DNA from: Gigaspora rosea
Taxonomy: Eukaryota > Glomeromycota > Glomeromycetes > Diversisporales > Gigasporaceae
Length of the DNA stretch: 64,000 nt
NCBI GenBank assembly: GCA_003550325.1
Contig: QKWP01000074.1
Span: 84,674 to 148,673 of the forward strand
Direction of reading: 5' to 3'
The translations under genes and the position numbers were made by a program. Below the pieces are notes generated by a model. It had not been told where the DNA came from and did no database searches. It saw nothing but the letters and a program-made list of their open reading frames with translations. Shown piece after piece: positions 1 through 11,946 of this stretch (position 1 is its first letter; the number at the start of each line of letters is the position of its first letter).

Positions 1-120
1 ATATTTACTTTTATATTTCTTGAAAATTTAAGAGAAGATGCTTAATTTTTGATTTTTTGATCAAAAAATCCAAAATTAAGTATCTCTTCTTAAATTTTCA
101 AGAAATATAAAAGTAAATAT
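1..120. repeat. Near-perfect palindrome centred on GATC
   Basis: The first 120 bases fold onto themselves: the left arm runs into TTTTTTGATCAAAAAA at about 60 and the right arm repeats it inverted to the same 5' sequence. Arms differ at only a few positions. The same GATC-centred palindrome type, with arms containing AAATTT and AGATGCTTAA, recurs three times at 12.0-12.7 kb, so this is a member of a dispersed family. It may extend left of the window. No coding potential is visible. Confidence 0.85.
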
Positions 121-627
121 GCCAGTAAAATGTATTTTTATATGCTGCACAAATTTTTTTAGAGCACCTGAACCTAAGAGCACTATCTAAATATAATAAT
201 TTAGTTTTTAGCAAATTACTATAAAAACTTCCTGTAATAATTGAATTTTTAGCAAATTTACTTGATTTTAGAGGTAGCAAAAACTTTAAAATTTGTGCAG
301 ATCAGTTATGACCTATATGAGAGATGTCCGGGGTCCTCCAAAAGTGCACGTGTGGCTAGTTGTACACTCATTAATGTAACAAATATCAAAAATATTCAAT
401 AAAACCTGACGGTCTAAGTAGAACGTTCATTAAAAAAAATATGTATGCCAACTTGAGTAGATTACCAAAATAAGATTTGTATAATGTTACACAATATTAG
501 TAGTGTGTAACCAAAAAATATTTTTGCAAAAACAATGCACTTGGTCTTTGTGTAATATAAGTATATATATTGTGTAACTAGTATATGTACTGTGATTAGC
601 TATTCTAAAATAGGACAAATATAATAT
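121..627. other. AT-rich stretch with no supported gene
   Basis: Short frames only. The first 60 bases (with TGTATTTTTATATGCTGCAC) resemble the flank of the palindromes at 12 kb, so the repeat unit probably continues past 120. Nothing else is recognised. Confidence 0.5.
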
Positions 628-1490
628 TCTAAATATTTATAATATTCATAATATATTCATAATATTTATAATATTTATGAATATTCATAATATTCATAAT
701 ATTTATGAATATTCATAATATTCATAATATTTATGAATATTTATAATATTCATAATATTTATGAATATTTATAATATTCATAATATTTATGAATATTTAT
801 AATATTCATAATATTTATGAATATTCATAATATTCATAATATTTATGAATATTCATAATATTCATAATATTTATGAATATTTATAATATTCATAATATTT
901 ATGAATATTTATAATATTCATAATATTTATGAATATTTATAATATTCATAATATTTATGAATATTCATAATATTCATAATATTTATGAATATTCATAATA
1001 TTCATAATATTTATGAATATTTATAATATTCATAATATTTATGAATATTTATAATATTCATAATATTTATGAATATTTATAATATTCATAATATTTATGA
1101 ATATTCATAATATTCATAATATTTATGAATATTCATAATATTCATAATATTTATGAATATTTATAATATTCATAATATTTATGAATATTTATAATATTCA
1201 TAATATTTATGAATATTTATAATATTCATAATATTTATGAATATTCATAATATTCATAATATTTATGAACATTCATAATATTTATAATATTTATGAACAT
1301 TCATAATATTTATGAATATTTATAATATTTATGAATATTCATAATATTTATGAATATTCATAATATTTATGAATATTTATAATATTTATGAATATTCATA
1401 ATATTTATGAATATTCAAAATATTTATGAATATTCATAATATTTATGAATATTCATAATATTTATGAATATTCGAAAATATATTCGAATA
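628..1490. repeat. AT satellite with 140-bp higher-order repeat
   Basis: Tandem 28-bp monomers of the form CATAATATTTATGAATATT plus C/TATAATATT. Two variants, A (with TTCATAA) and B (with TTTATAA), differ at one base and occur in the fixed order A-A-B-B-B. This gives a 140-bp higher-order unit, repeated about four times without change between about 667 and 1226 (for example 721-780 equals 861-920 and 1141-1200). From about 1260 to 1490 the array decays into about 19-bp units with more variation. The monomer contains the palindrome ATGAATATTCAT. Confidence 0.9.
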
Positions 1491-3033
1491 TATTAATAAA
1501 TTAATTATGAATATTCGAATATATGTAAGAATTTATTGAATAATAAGCACTACCTGAAACCAATTCGAATATCTGTCAAATCCTATCTGTTAACTAAAAT
1601 TAAGATCTGGTTATTATTCGGATATCCGGATTGTATTCAGATCCAATTACTAGTTATCCAGATTGTATCTGGATCCAGTTACTAGTTAAAGTAAACTCAT
1701 ACAGAGGGTTACCAAAATTCTGGGTTGGGATACGATGGAGTGCATTAGCTGGATCGGAATTGATCAATTTTGACCAAGATTATAAAAAATTTTACTAATA
1801 AATAATATCTATTCATAAGATATCTGTGCAGCATGCAATATCACGCAAAACCAGTATGATTAGTATTTGATCTCCTTTTAGTTAATATAGATAAATTTCA
1901 TTCTTGTATTTTTGTATAATTTATTAAATATTTGTAAACTTGATAATTGATATATTATCACCCTTTTTGTAAAATTTTCATAAAACATTAATATACGTTT
2001 TAAGGAGCACAAATTATATACAGCACATCAATGTGTTAGGCTTAGTAGTATCATTGTTGAATAGCAAATATCATGCTAAACAACTCATTAACATGCCAAA
2101 TAACATGTTAACATATTGTATATAAATTTAAATATATAAAAATGAATGATTTTAATTTCAATAAAAGGGGAACAAGTAGAGAAATTCCTTTCGATTTTAC
2201 TAAAAAAAATAAAAGAAGTAAGCTAGTATAGTGAATAAATCAGAAACTTATTTTTTAGCAACTATTAGAGTTAAATTAGTAAAATGTATACGCTCTCCTA
2301 ACTTAATAGTTATAGTAGTAATTATAGTGATTATAGTGATTGATCAAAAACTATATACATTGTGAGTGCAAAAATAAATCTTGCATCTAAAATTTACCAC
2401 AATCCACTAGTAAAACCAACTAAAATCAATTCTATATAATACTAATAACGGTAAAGGTTCGATTGAGGTATTGATAAATTTGGTTTGAGTAACTAGGGTC
2501 AGAATAAAGCTTGAGCACTAGATTATGTTACAAAACTCTAATGTGAGATCACGGGATTTGGAATTTATCATGAATTTTTTGTATTGAGAGGCATTATGGG
2601 ATTATTACTAGAGCTAACACTTGCCAGCAGGAAGAAAATATACAAGACCCCTTTTTTCACTTCAATAAAGCATAATTCTCAAGTTGAGTTTTAACCTTTG
2701 AAAAAAGTATAGAAGTATTTGTATTAGCTCTAAGAAAGATTTCTTTTTAACTCAAAATTGTTGTAATAAATTACTTATTGAATTTACCTTGTATGCTTAG
2801 AATATTTATTATTCTAATTAAAGTTAGTTGTGACTTCATAACTAGCATTTTGAACTCTATTTAGTATAACCTCGTTAAAGAAAAAGATCAAATTAATAAC
2901 CTTTTATACAAAAACATAAATTGATTAAACCTTTAATTACCTGATTTATCAAACAATTAATTTATTCTATTGTTAGATTAATCACCTGCATGTCCTTGAT
3001 CACATGATAATCGGTAATAATATTACTGATTGC
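1491..3033. other. AT-rich intergenic stretch
   Basis: No coding region is supported. Positions 1624-1655 and 1656-1687 are two tandem copies of a 32-bp unit containing GATTGTAT and ending ACTAGTT. Around 1826 a short sequence ending in AACCAGTATGAT resembles the hairpin-bearing repeat ends at 10.54, 21.16 and 52.98 kb. The rest is unremarkable. Confidence 0.5.
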
Positions 3034-3328
3034 ATTAGAGCTAGGGTTTCTCAAATTCAAATCAAATATTGGATCAATTTGAATTTGATCAAATCAAATT
3101 GACTCTGATTTGAATTTGATTTGATTCAAATATTTAAATTTGAATTTGATTTGAATTTGAATTTTTAATAGTAATTTCAAATAAAATCAAATATTTGTCA
3201 AATCAAATCAAATTTGACCATATTTGAATTTGATCAAATCAAATATAGTCAAATTTGAATTTGAATTTGATCAAATATTTGATTCAAATATTTGAAATCA
3301 AATCAAATTGCGGAACCCTAGTTAGAGC
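3034..3328. mobile_element. Small hAT-type element made of TTTGAATTTGATC words
   Basis: The element is 3042-3320. It begins TAGGGTTTCTCAAATTC and ends with the inverted counterpart GCGGAACCCTA. It is flanked by an 8-bp near-duplication, ATTAGAGC at 3034-3041 and GTTAGAGC at 3321-3328 (7 of 8). The YAGGG-type terminus and 8-bp duplication are typical of hAT transposons. The whole interior is a scrambled array of TTTGAATTTGA and its complement TCAAATCAAA, giving many self-complementary folds. There is no transposase, so it is non-autonomous. Confidence 0.75.
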
Positions 3329-3579
3329 CTTGTAGCTAGAATAAAGAAGAATTATATAAATAGAGTGAAAATTGAACCAACAAAAGAACTATCTACAAAA
3401 ATTCAAAAAGATACTTATCTTTAGAGATGGCATGTCACTATGTCAAATTGGGTTCAATTTTTTTGGACATATGTCCATTTTCAATTGCAAATATGTCAAA
3501 AAAAAATTGAAACCAATTGGACATGCCAACTTAGCTTATCTTTTATCAGGAATTAAATTAATTACTATCTTATATAATT

Positions 3580-3971
3580 AAATAGTATTATTAAATAAAT
3601 ACTTGCTAATATTATTTTTTAGATACTTAGTATTCTATAAGCATTTATATATATTTGTAACAAGTATTTTTTTACTATTATTATTTAATACAAAATAAAT
3701 ATTAATTTTAAGTATTTTATAGATATTTATAATTATTAGTATTAAGTAAGTAATTAATTATAATACAAATTAAGTACTTTAAAAATAAGTATTAAATAAG
3801 TAATTAATTTTAATATTTATTATAAACTATAATAATAAGTATTAAATAATTAATTAATTTTAATACTTATTATATACTATAATAATAAGTAATAAATAAA
3901 TAATTAATTTTAATACTTATTGTATACTAAAATAATAAGTATTAAATAAGTAATTAATTCTTAAATACTTA
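3580..3971. repeat. Degenerate TAAGTATTAAATAAG tandem repeat
   Basis: Repeats of about 50-60 bp combining AATAAGTATTAAATAAG, TAATTAATTTTAATA and CTTATTATATACTA. The same array resumes after the foldback (4984-5104) and again at 5830-5900 and 6090-6280, so the foldbacks at 3976 and 5105 appear to sit inside one older low-complexity tract. Confidence 0.75.
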
Positions 3972-4983
3972 TTATCAGTCACAAGACATGTCCCAATGAG
4001 TGCTGTTACTTATAAATCAAATGAGTTGACTCACCCAATTTTATATATAAATTTATACAAAAAATCAGTTAAATTAAATTTATTTAAAAATTTACATATA
4101 AACCTTTCTTTAAATTTTAAATATATATTCTTTAGCATTTAATAATCTTTAATTTAAAGTTTTAGATCTTAACTCCAAGTAGTTTGAAAAGAATCTTTCT
4201 TTAAAGTTAGTCAATTCTTTACTAATTCTTTAAGTCAAATGACTAACTCACCCCAAGCAATAATATGATTGGTTAAAAATTCTTTAAAGATTAAAGAAGA
4301 TTCTATTAAGTAAAGGTTTCTTGTGCCCTAATTGAAAGTTGTAGAGCAGGTTCTTCTGATTCTAATGGTAGTTAGATCATTAAAATTGGCCTAGTGGATC
4401 CCAAGATACTTGGGATCAAAGAAGATAACACAAGGATCTGCAAATTCACTGTTACACAAAGTATTATAAACTATAATACTTTGTAATAACAGTGAATTTG
4501 CAGACCCTTATGTTATCTTCTTTGATCCCAAGTATCTTGAGATCCACTGGACCAATTTTAATGATCTAACTACTATTAGAATCAGAAGAACCTGCTCTAC
4601 AACTTTCAATTAGGGCACAAGAAACCTTTACTTAATAGAATCTTCTTTAATCTTTAAGAATTTTTAACCAATCATATTATTGCTTTAAATAATAATGTAA
4701 TTTTACAGGGGTTGTAAAGATAAAAAATACATCAACTTTAAAGGAAGATTCTTTTCAAATTATTTGGAGTTAAGAACTAAAACTTAAAACTAAAGATTAT
4801 TAAATGCTAAAGAATATATATTTAAAATTTAAAGAAAGATTTATATGTATATTTTTAAATAAATTTAATTTAATTAATTTTTTTTTTATAAATTTATATA
4901 TAAAATTGGATAAGCCAACTTATTTAATTTATATGTAACAACATTTTAAACCCCTGTACAAGGACATGTCCTGTGACTGTTAT
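3972..4983. mobile_element. 1-kb foldback element with CAGTCACA ends
   Basis: The element is 3976-4979. Terminal inverted repeats are CAGTCACAAGACATGTCC and its counterpart ending GGACATGTCCTGTGACTG. Most of both halves pair, meeting near 4460 at ACAAAGTATTATAAACTATAATACTTTG. TTAT flanks both sides (3972-3975, 4980-4983), compatible with a 4-bp target duplication, although AT-richness weakens this. Each arm carries one copy of a 72-bp core (4330-4402 and, inverted, 4541-4613) that is also present four times in the foldback at 54.2-55.4 kb. No transposase is encoded. Confidence 0.85.
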
Positions 4984-5104
4984 ATACTCTAAAATAAGTA
5001 TTGAATAAGTAATTATTTTTAATATTTATTATATACTAAAATAATTAATATTAAATAAGTAATTAATTTTAATATTTATTATATACTAAATAATTATATT
5101 AAAT

Positions 5105-5828
5105 AAATGGGTACGTTTATTTATTGCTCTGTGATGCGTCGCCCTCACATGATCGACCAATAAAAAATCAAGTTCAGGTGTAACGTAGCACAAAAAGAAA
5201 GTTCAAAACAAACGTTCGTTTTGACAAAAATCGCCTATAACCAAAAATTTCACATATGAAACCACCTTCTGTGCTCTAACAAAAAAAATTCCTTGCAAAT
5301 TTTTACTATATACCACCCTCTTCGCCCATACCCTAACCCTACCTAACCCTAACCCTAACTATACAAAATTATTCAGTTTATTTTGGCTGTTTTGATTAAC
5401 ATTACAGGGGCGACAATGTCGCATATGCGATGTATAAATTATCTCTAAATAAATAATTAATTTTCAGTAGGACTAAATCGCACCACTGGTGTTCAACACC
5501 AGTATGCGGTGTAACGTGAAGATCAATATCAAAAAAATAAACAAAAAAATAAACAAAAGTTAAAGTTGATAAATGTTGAGTTAGAGTTAATAGTTAGAGT
5601 TAGGGTGAGGTATAGTATATAGTGAAATTTCGCAAAGGGGTTTTTTTTTAAAAAAAAAAGGTGGTTTCATAGATAAAATTTTGAGTTAGAAGGTATTTTT
5701 TAAAAAAAATAACAAAACAACAAAAATTTTATGTTACACCTGATCTTTACGTTATACTGCATTTAAAAATTTGATTGGTGAAAATCATTGTGGTGTTGAG
5801 CACCAGTGGTGCGTTTTAGTAAAACCGT
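5105..5828. mobile_element. Foldback or nested element with CACCACTGGTG ends
   Basis: The sequence 5160-5375 pairs imperfectly with 5570-5800 (shared landmarks: CAGGTGTAAC, ATGAAACCACCTT, ACTATATAC, CTAACTATAC-like). A second end-like motif, TAAATCGCACCACTGGTGT at 5475-5493, mirrors CACCAGTGGTGCGTTTTAG near 5805-5820. A 362-bp copy (5466-5828) therefore seems to be nested against an older partial copy. There is no coding sequence. The exact boundaries and class are uncertain. Confidence 0.6.
5331..5360. repeat. Interstitial telomere-like CCCTAA tract
   Basis: Thirty bases of CCCTAA-type units (CCCTAACCCTACCTAACC followed by CTAACCCTAACT). The paired arm at 5577-5612 carries the degenerate complement (GTTAGAGTTA, GTTAGGGTGAGG). 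The tract therefore lies within the inverted repeat and is not a chromosome end. Confidence 0.8.
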
Positions 5829-7215
5829 TAATTTTAATACTTATTATATACTATAATTATTTAATATTAAATAAGTAATTAATTTTTATATTTATTAATT
5901 ACTATTATAACTTTATTTTTTTATTTAAAATTTTATTACTCATTATGTTCAGGTACTAATGAAAAATAATTTTTATACAATTTTAACCCCTAGTACCAAT
6001 TTTAATTTTAACTTTGTTTATATATATATAATTATAATTTATAAATAATAACTTTATATTAATATTAATAAATGTAAACAATTTATTTAATGTTTTAAAT
6101 ATAACTAAGTACTTATTAAAATTACTTATTAAATACTTATTATAATTAATTATAAGTACTTGTTATAATTATTTACTAAATACTTAATTCAATTATTTAT
6201 TAAAATAATTTCAATGTACCTTATATTAAGTAAATACTTAACCAAGTATTTAGCAAGTACTTAACAAGTACTTTACAAGTACTTGGTTATAGTCATTGAT
6301 TATGCCAAAACAAGACCCTAAAAGAACTTCGAGACCCAGACCAAATCAACCACACTTTTTTTGCCTACCAATTCAAGGTTTAAGAGTTTTGCACAATTAA
6401 AAGACATTGGTTTGATTAGATAGTGGTATTGTTAGTAGTTTTTAGTCATATACTCAATACTCACCACTCTCACAATGTGCAAGCAAGTAATTATTGATAA
6501 AACATTGTAGTTTATATCAGTAATGATAAAAAGGTGAATTAGTATATATTAGAATCATCACAATTTCTATTGTAAATTGTTGTGAATTACTATAAAAATT
6601 CTGTTATAAATTACTTGGTATATAATATCAGATATGTTTTAAGATTGAGTTTGCAATGAAATTATTGTAGCTTCTATCAAGTAAAAAATTCTCATACAAA
6701 ACTTGCATGTTATTCTAATAATCACAAAATGTGGGTTGAGTTAGTTCAAGTTGAAATTATTATTTCTTCTATCATAATTTACTGCTATAAATCTTACCTC
6801 TAGCGATATACAGTATGTGACTCTAATGCATTTTATTAACATTGTCCATGTCTCAATCTAATTTCAAAGATACAAAGTGCGCATGATGAATAGAACTCGA
6901 TCATTTAAATCTTAGAAATACAAAGTGTGTGTAACAAATGAAAGTTAATTTTTTAAAAAAATATTAATTCTTAGTGATAGATCAATTATGAATTATGACA
7001 AATCTATTATGCCATTAACAATTACAGATTTAATAGATCATCATAATTGTTCATATTTTAAATTTTCTCACAGTCTGATTACAAAATGGCAAAGTGCCAA
7101 AAATATTTTATTGGTATCGATAATAATAATTGATCAAACATCAATTATGTAACTCCTTTATTAGGAATACAAAGGCTTAAACATTTTCATGTATCATAAT
7201 AAAAGTATTTTTATT
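5829..7215. other. AT-rich stretch with low-complexity and minisatellite-like repeats
   Basis: 5829-6280 continues the AAGTATTAAATAAG array, ending in repeated CAAGTACTT words at 6245-6290. Between about 6540 and 6800 there are degenerate units with GAATCATCACAATTTCTATTG, TTACTATAAAAATTCTGTTAT and similar phrases. These match the longer minisatellite at 29340-29975. No gene is supported. Confidence 0.5.
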
Positions 7216-7600
7216 ATTATTCAAAACAGATCACGCATGCATTAATTAACAATACAGTACTAGACAGGCATAATTTCAAAAAAAATATCCTATACTATTA
7301 GTCAATTACAATATATAAATGTCATTTTTGACAAGTATATAATAAGATCAGTATCTACTAATCTACAACATATTTACACACAATTACGAATATATTTTTC
7401 ACACCATTGTTCAATATACATTATATATGCATGTGTTGTTATCCTGTGCCATCAAAATCACCCAATTGGAAAAATGAAAACCATTGCTCATACTAAAAAA
7501 AGATTCTTCAAAAATTAGCATAGCAAATATCAAAAAAGATAACATTTCATATTACACATTCAACATGATCATACTAGTAAAAATTGCAGTTGTTCAAAAA
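7216..7600. repeat. Dispersed repeat, copy 1
   Basis: Shares long stretches with 19905-20300: ACAGGCATAATTTCAAAAAA, ATATAAATGTCATTTTTGA, CATATTTACACACAATTACGA, AATGAAAACCATT, and GATTCTTCAAAAATTAGCAT. Shorter matches to its right end lie at 19780-19870 and 50690-50755. No coding capacity is seen, and the family is not recognised. Confidence 0.75.
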
Positions 7601-8088
7601 ATTGTAATTATAATGATCATATATAATGACACAAAAATTTTACGTTTTACTCACTAAATATTATTAACTATCAGAAAATCGTAATCCAATAACCATTTTC
7701 AATAACACACTTTTTATGTCAATTATTACAAACTGTTTGTATGCACTCACATGCATGCACTGCGCATACTTTCATAAACACCAAAATGTTTTCTAAATGA
7801 ACTAGTTGTGCACCTGTCCATGTACTGGGAGCTTTTTATTTTAGCATTGTTATCTTAAAATATTTACAGTTATACTCGAGTTATATTACTTTTTTTTATA
7901 GAATATTTTTGGAGATATAACTAAAATAGGAATATAACTCAATATTTAAAAATATAAAAACATAAAAAAAAGAAACTTATCTTAATTAAATCTAGGGATA
8001 TAGCTCAAGTTGGATATATCTCAGTTGTTATTTAAGCAATGTATAACTAAGGTTTAATTGTTTGGAGAATGCTTAAGCTTTAGTTTTA

Positions 8089-8880
8089 TTATAGATATAT
8101 ATTTGTACTATACTATTAAATAAATATTAAATAAAAAACAATAAATCGAATTAATATATCTAAATTAAACTGCAATAAATACAATTTGAATCTTGATTTG
8201 TTAATAATAAAAAAAGTAGTTTATGTATTCTTTTTCTACATCACTTCTAAATTTATAGAATCAGTCCATTTAATAATTATTAAAAAAAAGCAAGCAAAGA
8301 AAATTTAGAATAATAACAATAAAAAATTAATAAATTAAAAAAATATAAACAGCGAAATAAATCAATATATGATCAGCTAAATATAAAATGCTAGCAAAAT
8401 TTTATATATTAAAAGATTACATTCAAATATTCATATAATTTTAATAATTTTTGTACTCACTGCATAGAATTATTAGTTTTTTAGCAATAGCAGGGGGAGT
8501 CCTGTTTAATCCAAATCCAATACAAAGATAATTACCAAAATTTTTTTTAAAAACAATACATAAGTTAACATTTTTTAGGGATTTTCATGACTGCCATGCT
8601 CAGCATGGTGGGTAGCACAGATTATTTTGTAAAATTTTTGACATAACAAATTTGCACCTCCAAGTTATTTCTATCTTGATTAGATATGTGCAGCTTTTTT
8701 TATACGCAAATACAAAGAACCTTAAAGGCATTGCCTTGAATTTCTTGTTACATTAAAGATCAGAATTTTTTATCATTAATTTCACGAATTATGAAGTCAT
8801 ATTCTTGCTAATCAATAAAGTGTTAAAAAAGAAAATACGCATAAAAGGTGAGAAAGATTGATTCGAATATAATGTATAAA
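8089..8880. repeat. Dispersed repeat, copy A (uninterrupted)
   Basis: Matches 53893-54245 plus 55383-55870. Shared blocks include AATATATCTAAAT, AAAGTAGTTTATGTATTCTT, AAAAAAAGCAAGCAAA, TGCTCAGCATGGTGGGTAGC and AAGATCAGAATTTTT. At 8382 the sequence CTAAATATAAAATG represents the empty target of the foldback that interrupts the other copy. A truncated third copy is at 47200-47345. Confidence 0.8.
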
Positions 8881-8893
8881 AAATTGAAGCATG

Positions 8894-9136
8894 TAAGGGC
8901 CGTAACATATATTACCTAATTTTTTAGTAGTTTTAGGGTCAGCTAAGATCTTAGATTACACAATCTAGAATACTAGCCAATCAAAATCAAGAATTATTTA
9001 ACCATAATTATAAAAAAATTTGAGATAAATATACATTTTTGTGTAACATAATTGAGCATTTTGATTGGTCTTAGGTGGGGTGAGGGGTCTGGTCTCTTAG
9101 TAAATGGATATTAGGTAATATATGTCATGGCCCTAA
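8894..9136. mobile_element. Harbinger-like MITE
   Basis: The element is 8897-9133, 237 bp. Ends are GGGCCGTAACATATATTACC and the inverted GTAATATATGTCATGGCCC. It is flanked by TAA at 8894-8896 and 9134-9136. GGGCC-type termini with a 3-bp TAA/TTA duplication are the signature of PIF/Harbinger (Tourist-like) MITEs. The interior is AT-rich and non-coding. Confidence 0.8.
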
Positions 9137-9319
9137 CAATAAAGAATTATTTTTATAAATACTAATGAAAGGGATCAATGCAAATATCAATGAGATTTAT
9201 TTATAATATTATTATTATTATTATATTATTATTATCATTGTTGATAAAATGTGTAATTTTTATTGTCGTTATTAACAAATTATATAATTCTTAATTATTA
9301 TTAGTACAGTAATAATTTA

Positions 9320-10215
9320 ACAATAATCAAACTCTTTCTGACGATCCCTCGTACCAAATTTTCCAAGAACTCAGACCTACGAAAACTATGCAGTTAACAT
9401 ATTTATACACAACAAAACTCTACCAAAGCTGCTGTTAGGTACAAAGTCCATTTACTGTATGTTTTGCGACTGAAATAGAGATGAAAAAGAACAGTAGACT
9501 TATAAGCGAGGCACCTTGGCGGGCTTGGGTGCTATTGAGCAAAGACGTAGCAGAGAAACTCTGGAGCTTTGTCAAGGCCTATGGATATGTTATTCTGTAC
9601 AGCGTAACTCTTACAACTCCTTTATTTTGGTACTCATTTTCTGGTACTGCGACCATACACCTACTATTATATTATATTCTCGTTTAAAGTTTTTTTTCTG
9701 GAATTTTGGATGGAAAGTGGGAAATTCAGCGTACCCCTTCCAAAAGATCAGCATTGTTGTTCCTATTCTAATTGGGAAGAAGGCATGCAGGTGGATAAAC
9801 AGGAATGGACGTATAATGAGATGTGGCACATAGGTGTAGGCAGATCTGCAGAGATTAAATTCTAGATTGTTCCGTTATTTTTCTTTATTGTACATATAAT
9901 ACTTTGGTGAGGCGTTTCCTTGCGCAGTATTATACAATTTTTACCAAAGAATGTTCTTGAATATTCTTTTGGGAATATTCTCGAATATTCCTTTTCTCTT
10001 CATTTTCTTCGTTTTTTCATTTCTTATTCTATATGTATGTCAGGCCATATTCTTTTTTTATGCTTTTTTCATCTTGTTCTTCTTTTATTTTGGATTTTCG
10101 TTTAGGTCATATAGTCTTCCCACATTTTTCTTACCCCTTTGTTTTCATTCTTTTCTATCCCCTTTGTATATCTTGTTTTTTGTTTTATTTTTTCGATTAC
10201 GCAGATATTAGTTAG
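9320..10215 (+). pseudogene. Possible decayed or spliced gene, unrecognised
   Basis: This stretch is visibly less AT-rich than its surroundings. A frame at 9481-9687 reads MKKNSRLISEAPWRAWVLL and continues with a hydrophobic segment. A second frame at 9770-9865 contains EEGMQVDKQEWTYNEMWHIG and ends at a stop. The two are out of register, so an intron or an indel would be needed between them. Downstream, 9950-10200 is pyrimidine-rich (TTTTC-type) and its frames are compositional. I do not recognise a family. It could be a diverged host gene or an old element relic, and support is weak. Confidence 0.25.
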
Positions 10216-11044
10216 CAAACTGTTCTGCCAGGACCTAGATGGAAGAAGTTTTTAAGAAAAGAGGTGGTCATGGCGAGCTGTAGAACTCGGCTGTTGATAA
10301 ATATATCTAGTTTTGCTTAACTACGGTATATAGGGAGGTCAATTCTACTCTGGCAGGTTACGGACAGGTGCCTCAAGTAACCGGACGAACTACTTTTACT
10401 TGTAAGGCAAATATGCCGGCAATAGTAATAGCATTTGATAATATAACTTTTTTCTTTGTAAATAAAAAGTGGTATGATCACCAGGCTAATGGAAAAAAAA
10501 ACAAATAATTTAACAATAATTTCTAAGCAATTAATAAATTAGGGTAGCTGTGCATCGTGTGATGTTGCGCAGGACCAGTATGATCTTTATTTTGGTTTAA
10601 GAAGTATATTTCTCTATCAGGTGACACCAGATGAGAACAGTGGAAAAAAATTTAAAAAAATTGAAAAAAATGTATCAGTGGGTAATGCAAAACGAAAAAG
10701 ACTAACAGAATTTAAAAAATTACACAGTGTTTAAAATTCAAAAAAGATTTTACTTGCACAAATTAACAATTATGTGTAACTAAAGTATGTTTATTATAAA
10801 AATTTAAAAAAATTTACATGCATAAACCCATTTTTTCAAATTTTTTCTTGCATATTAAAATATTTACTTGCACTGTGCATGCATGTGCAAGCCAATTTTA
10901 AACACTGAGATTACATTAAACATTCATACATTTTCTTGAAACGCAGTCATTAAAGTGAACAAATTAAACTTCATACCAATTTCGGTTAAGGTCATGTAAG
11001 GCCACTCCAATTTAAATCTATGTTTAACATAACCCCCCCCCCCC
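10216..11044. other. Intergenic stretch up to assembly gap
   Basis: No gene is supported. At 10539-10575 AATTAGGGTAGC is followed by the small hairpin CATCGTGTGATG. On the minus strand this is a hairpin and then CTAA|T, as at 21161 and 52984. A C-run at 11034-11044 abuts the gap and is probably a sequencing limit. Confidence 0.5.
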
Positions 11045-11946
11045 NNNNNNNNNNNNNNNNNNNNNNNNNNNNNNNNNNNNNNNNNNNNNNNNNNNNNNNN
11101 NNNNNNNNNNNNNNNNNNNNNNNNNNNNNNNNNNNNNNNNNNNNNNNNNNNNNNNNNNNNNNNNNNNNNNNNNNNNNNNNNNNNNNNNNNNNNNNNNNNN
11201 NNNNNNNNNNNNNNNNNNNNNNNNNNNNNNNNNNNNNNNNNNNNNNNNNNNNNNNNNNNNNNNNNNNNNNNNNNNNNNNNNNNNNNNNNNNNNNNNNNNN
11301 NNNNNNNNNNNNNNNNNNNNNNNNNNNNNNNNNNNNNNNNNNNNNNNNNNNNNNNNNNNNNNNNNNNNNNNNNNNNNNNNNNNNNNNNNNNNNNNNNNNN
11401 NNNNNNNNNNNNNNNNNNNNNNNNNNNNNNNNNNNNNNNNNNNNNNNNNNNNNNNNNNNNNNNNNNNNNNNNNNNNNNNNNNNNNNNNNNNNNNNNNNNN
11501 NNNNNNNNNNNNNNNNNNNNNNNNNNNNNNNNNNNNNNNNNNNNNNNNNNNNNNNNNNNNNNNNNNNNNNNNNNNNNNNNNNNNNNNNNNNNNNNNNNNN
11601 NNNNNNNNNNNNNNNNNNNNNNNNNNNNNNNNNNNNNNNNNNNNNNNNNNNNNNNNNNNNNNNNNNNNNNNNNNNNNNNNNNNNNNNNNNNNNNNNNNNN
11701 NNNNNNNNNNNNNNNNNNNNNNNNNNNNNNNNNNNNNNNNNNNNNNNNNNNNNNNNNNNNNNNNNNNNNNNNNNNNNNNNNNNNNNNNNNNNNNNNNNNN
11801 NNNNNNNNNNNNNNNNNNNNNNNNNNNNNNNNNNNNNNNNNNNNNNNNNNNNNNNNNNNNNNNNNNNNNNNNNNNNNNNNNNNNNNNNNNNNNNNNNNNN
11901 NNNNNNNNNNNNNNNNNNNNNNNNNNNNNNNNNNNNNNNNNNNNNN
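11045..11946. other. Assembly gap (902 N)
   Basis: A run of N. It begins directly after a poly-C run and ends inside a palindromic repeat array, so it is likely a repeat-caused gap. Its length may be an estimate. Confidence 0.99.

Noticed and set aside
2450-2475. GGTTCGATTGA resembling a tRNA B box
   Set aside because: Lacks the following CC, an A box and an acceptor stem. No tRNA can be folded here.
5331-5360. A true chromosome end or fresh telomere
   Set aside because: The tract is only 30 bp, flanked on both sides by unique sequence, and mirrored in the opposite arm.
9951-10211. Apparent membrane protein frames (FFYAFFILFFFYFGF)
   Set aside because: A pyrimidine-rich stretch gives Phe/Leu-rich translation in all three frames, with no conserved motif.
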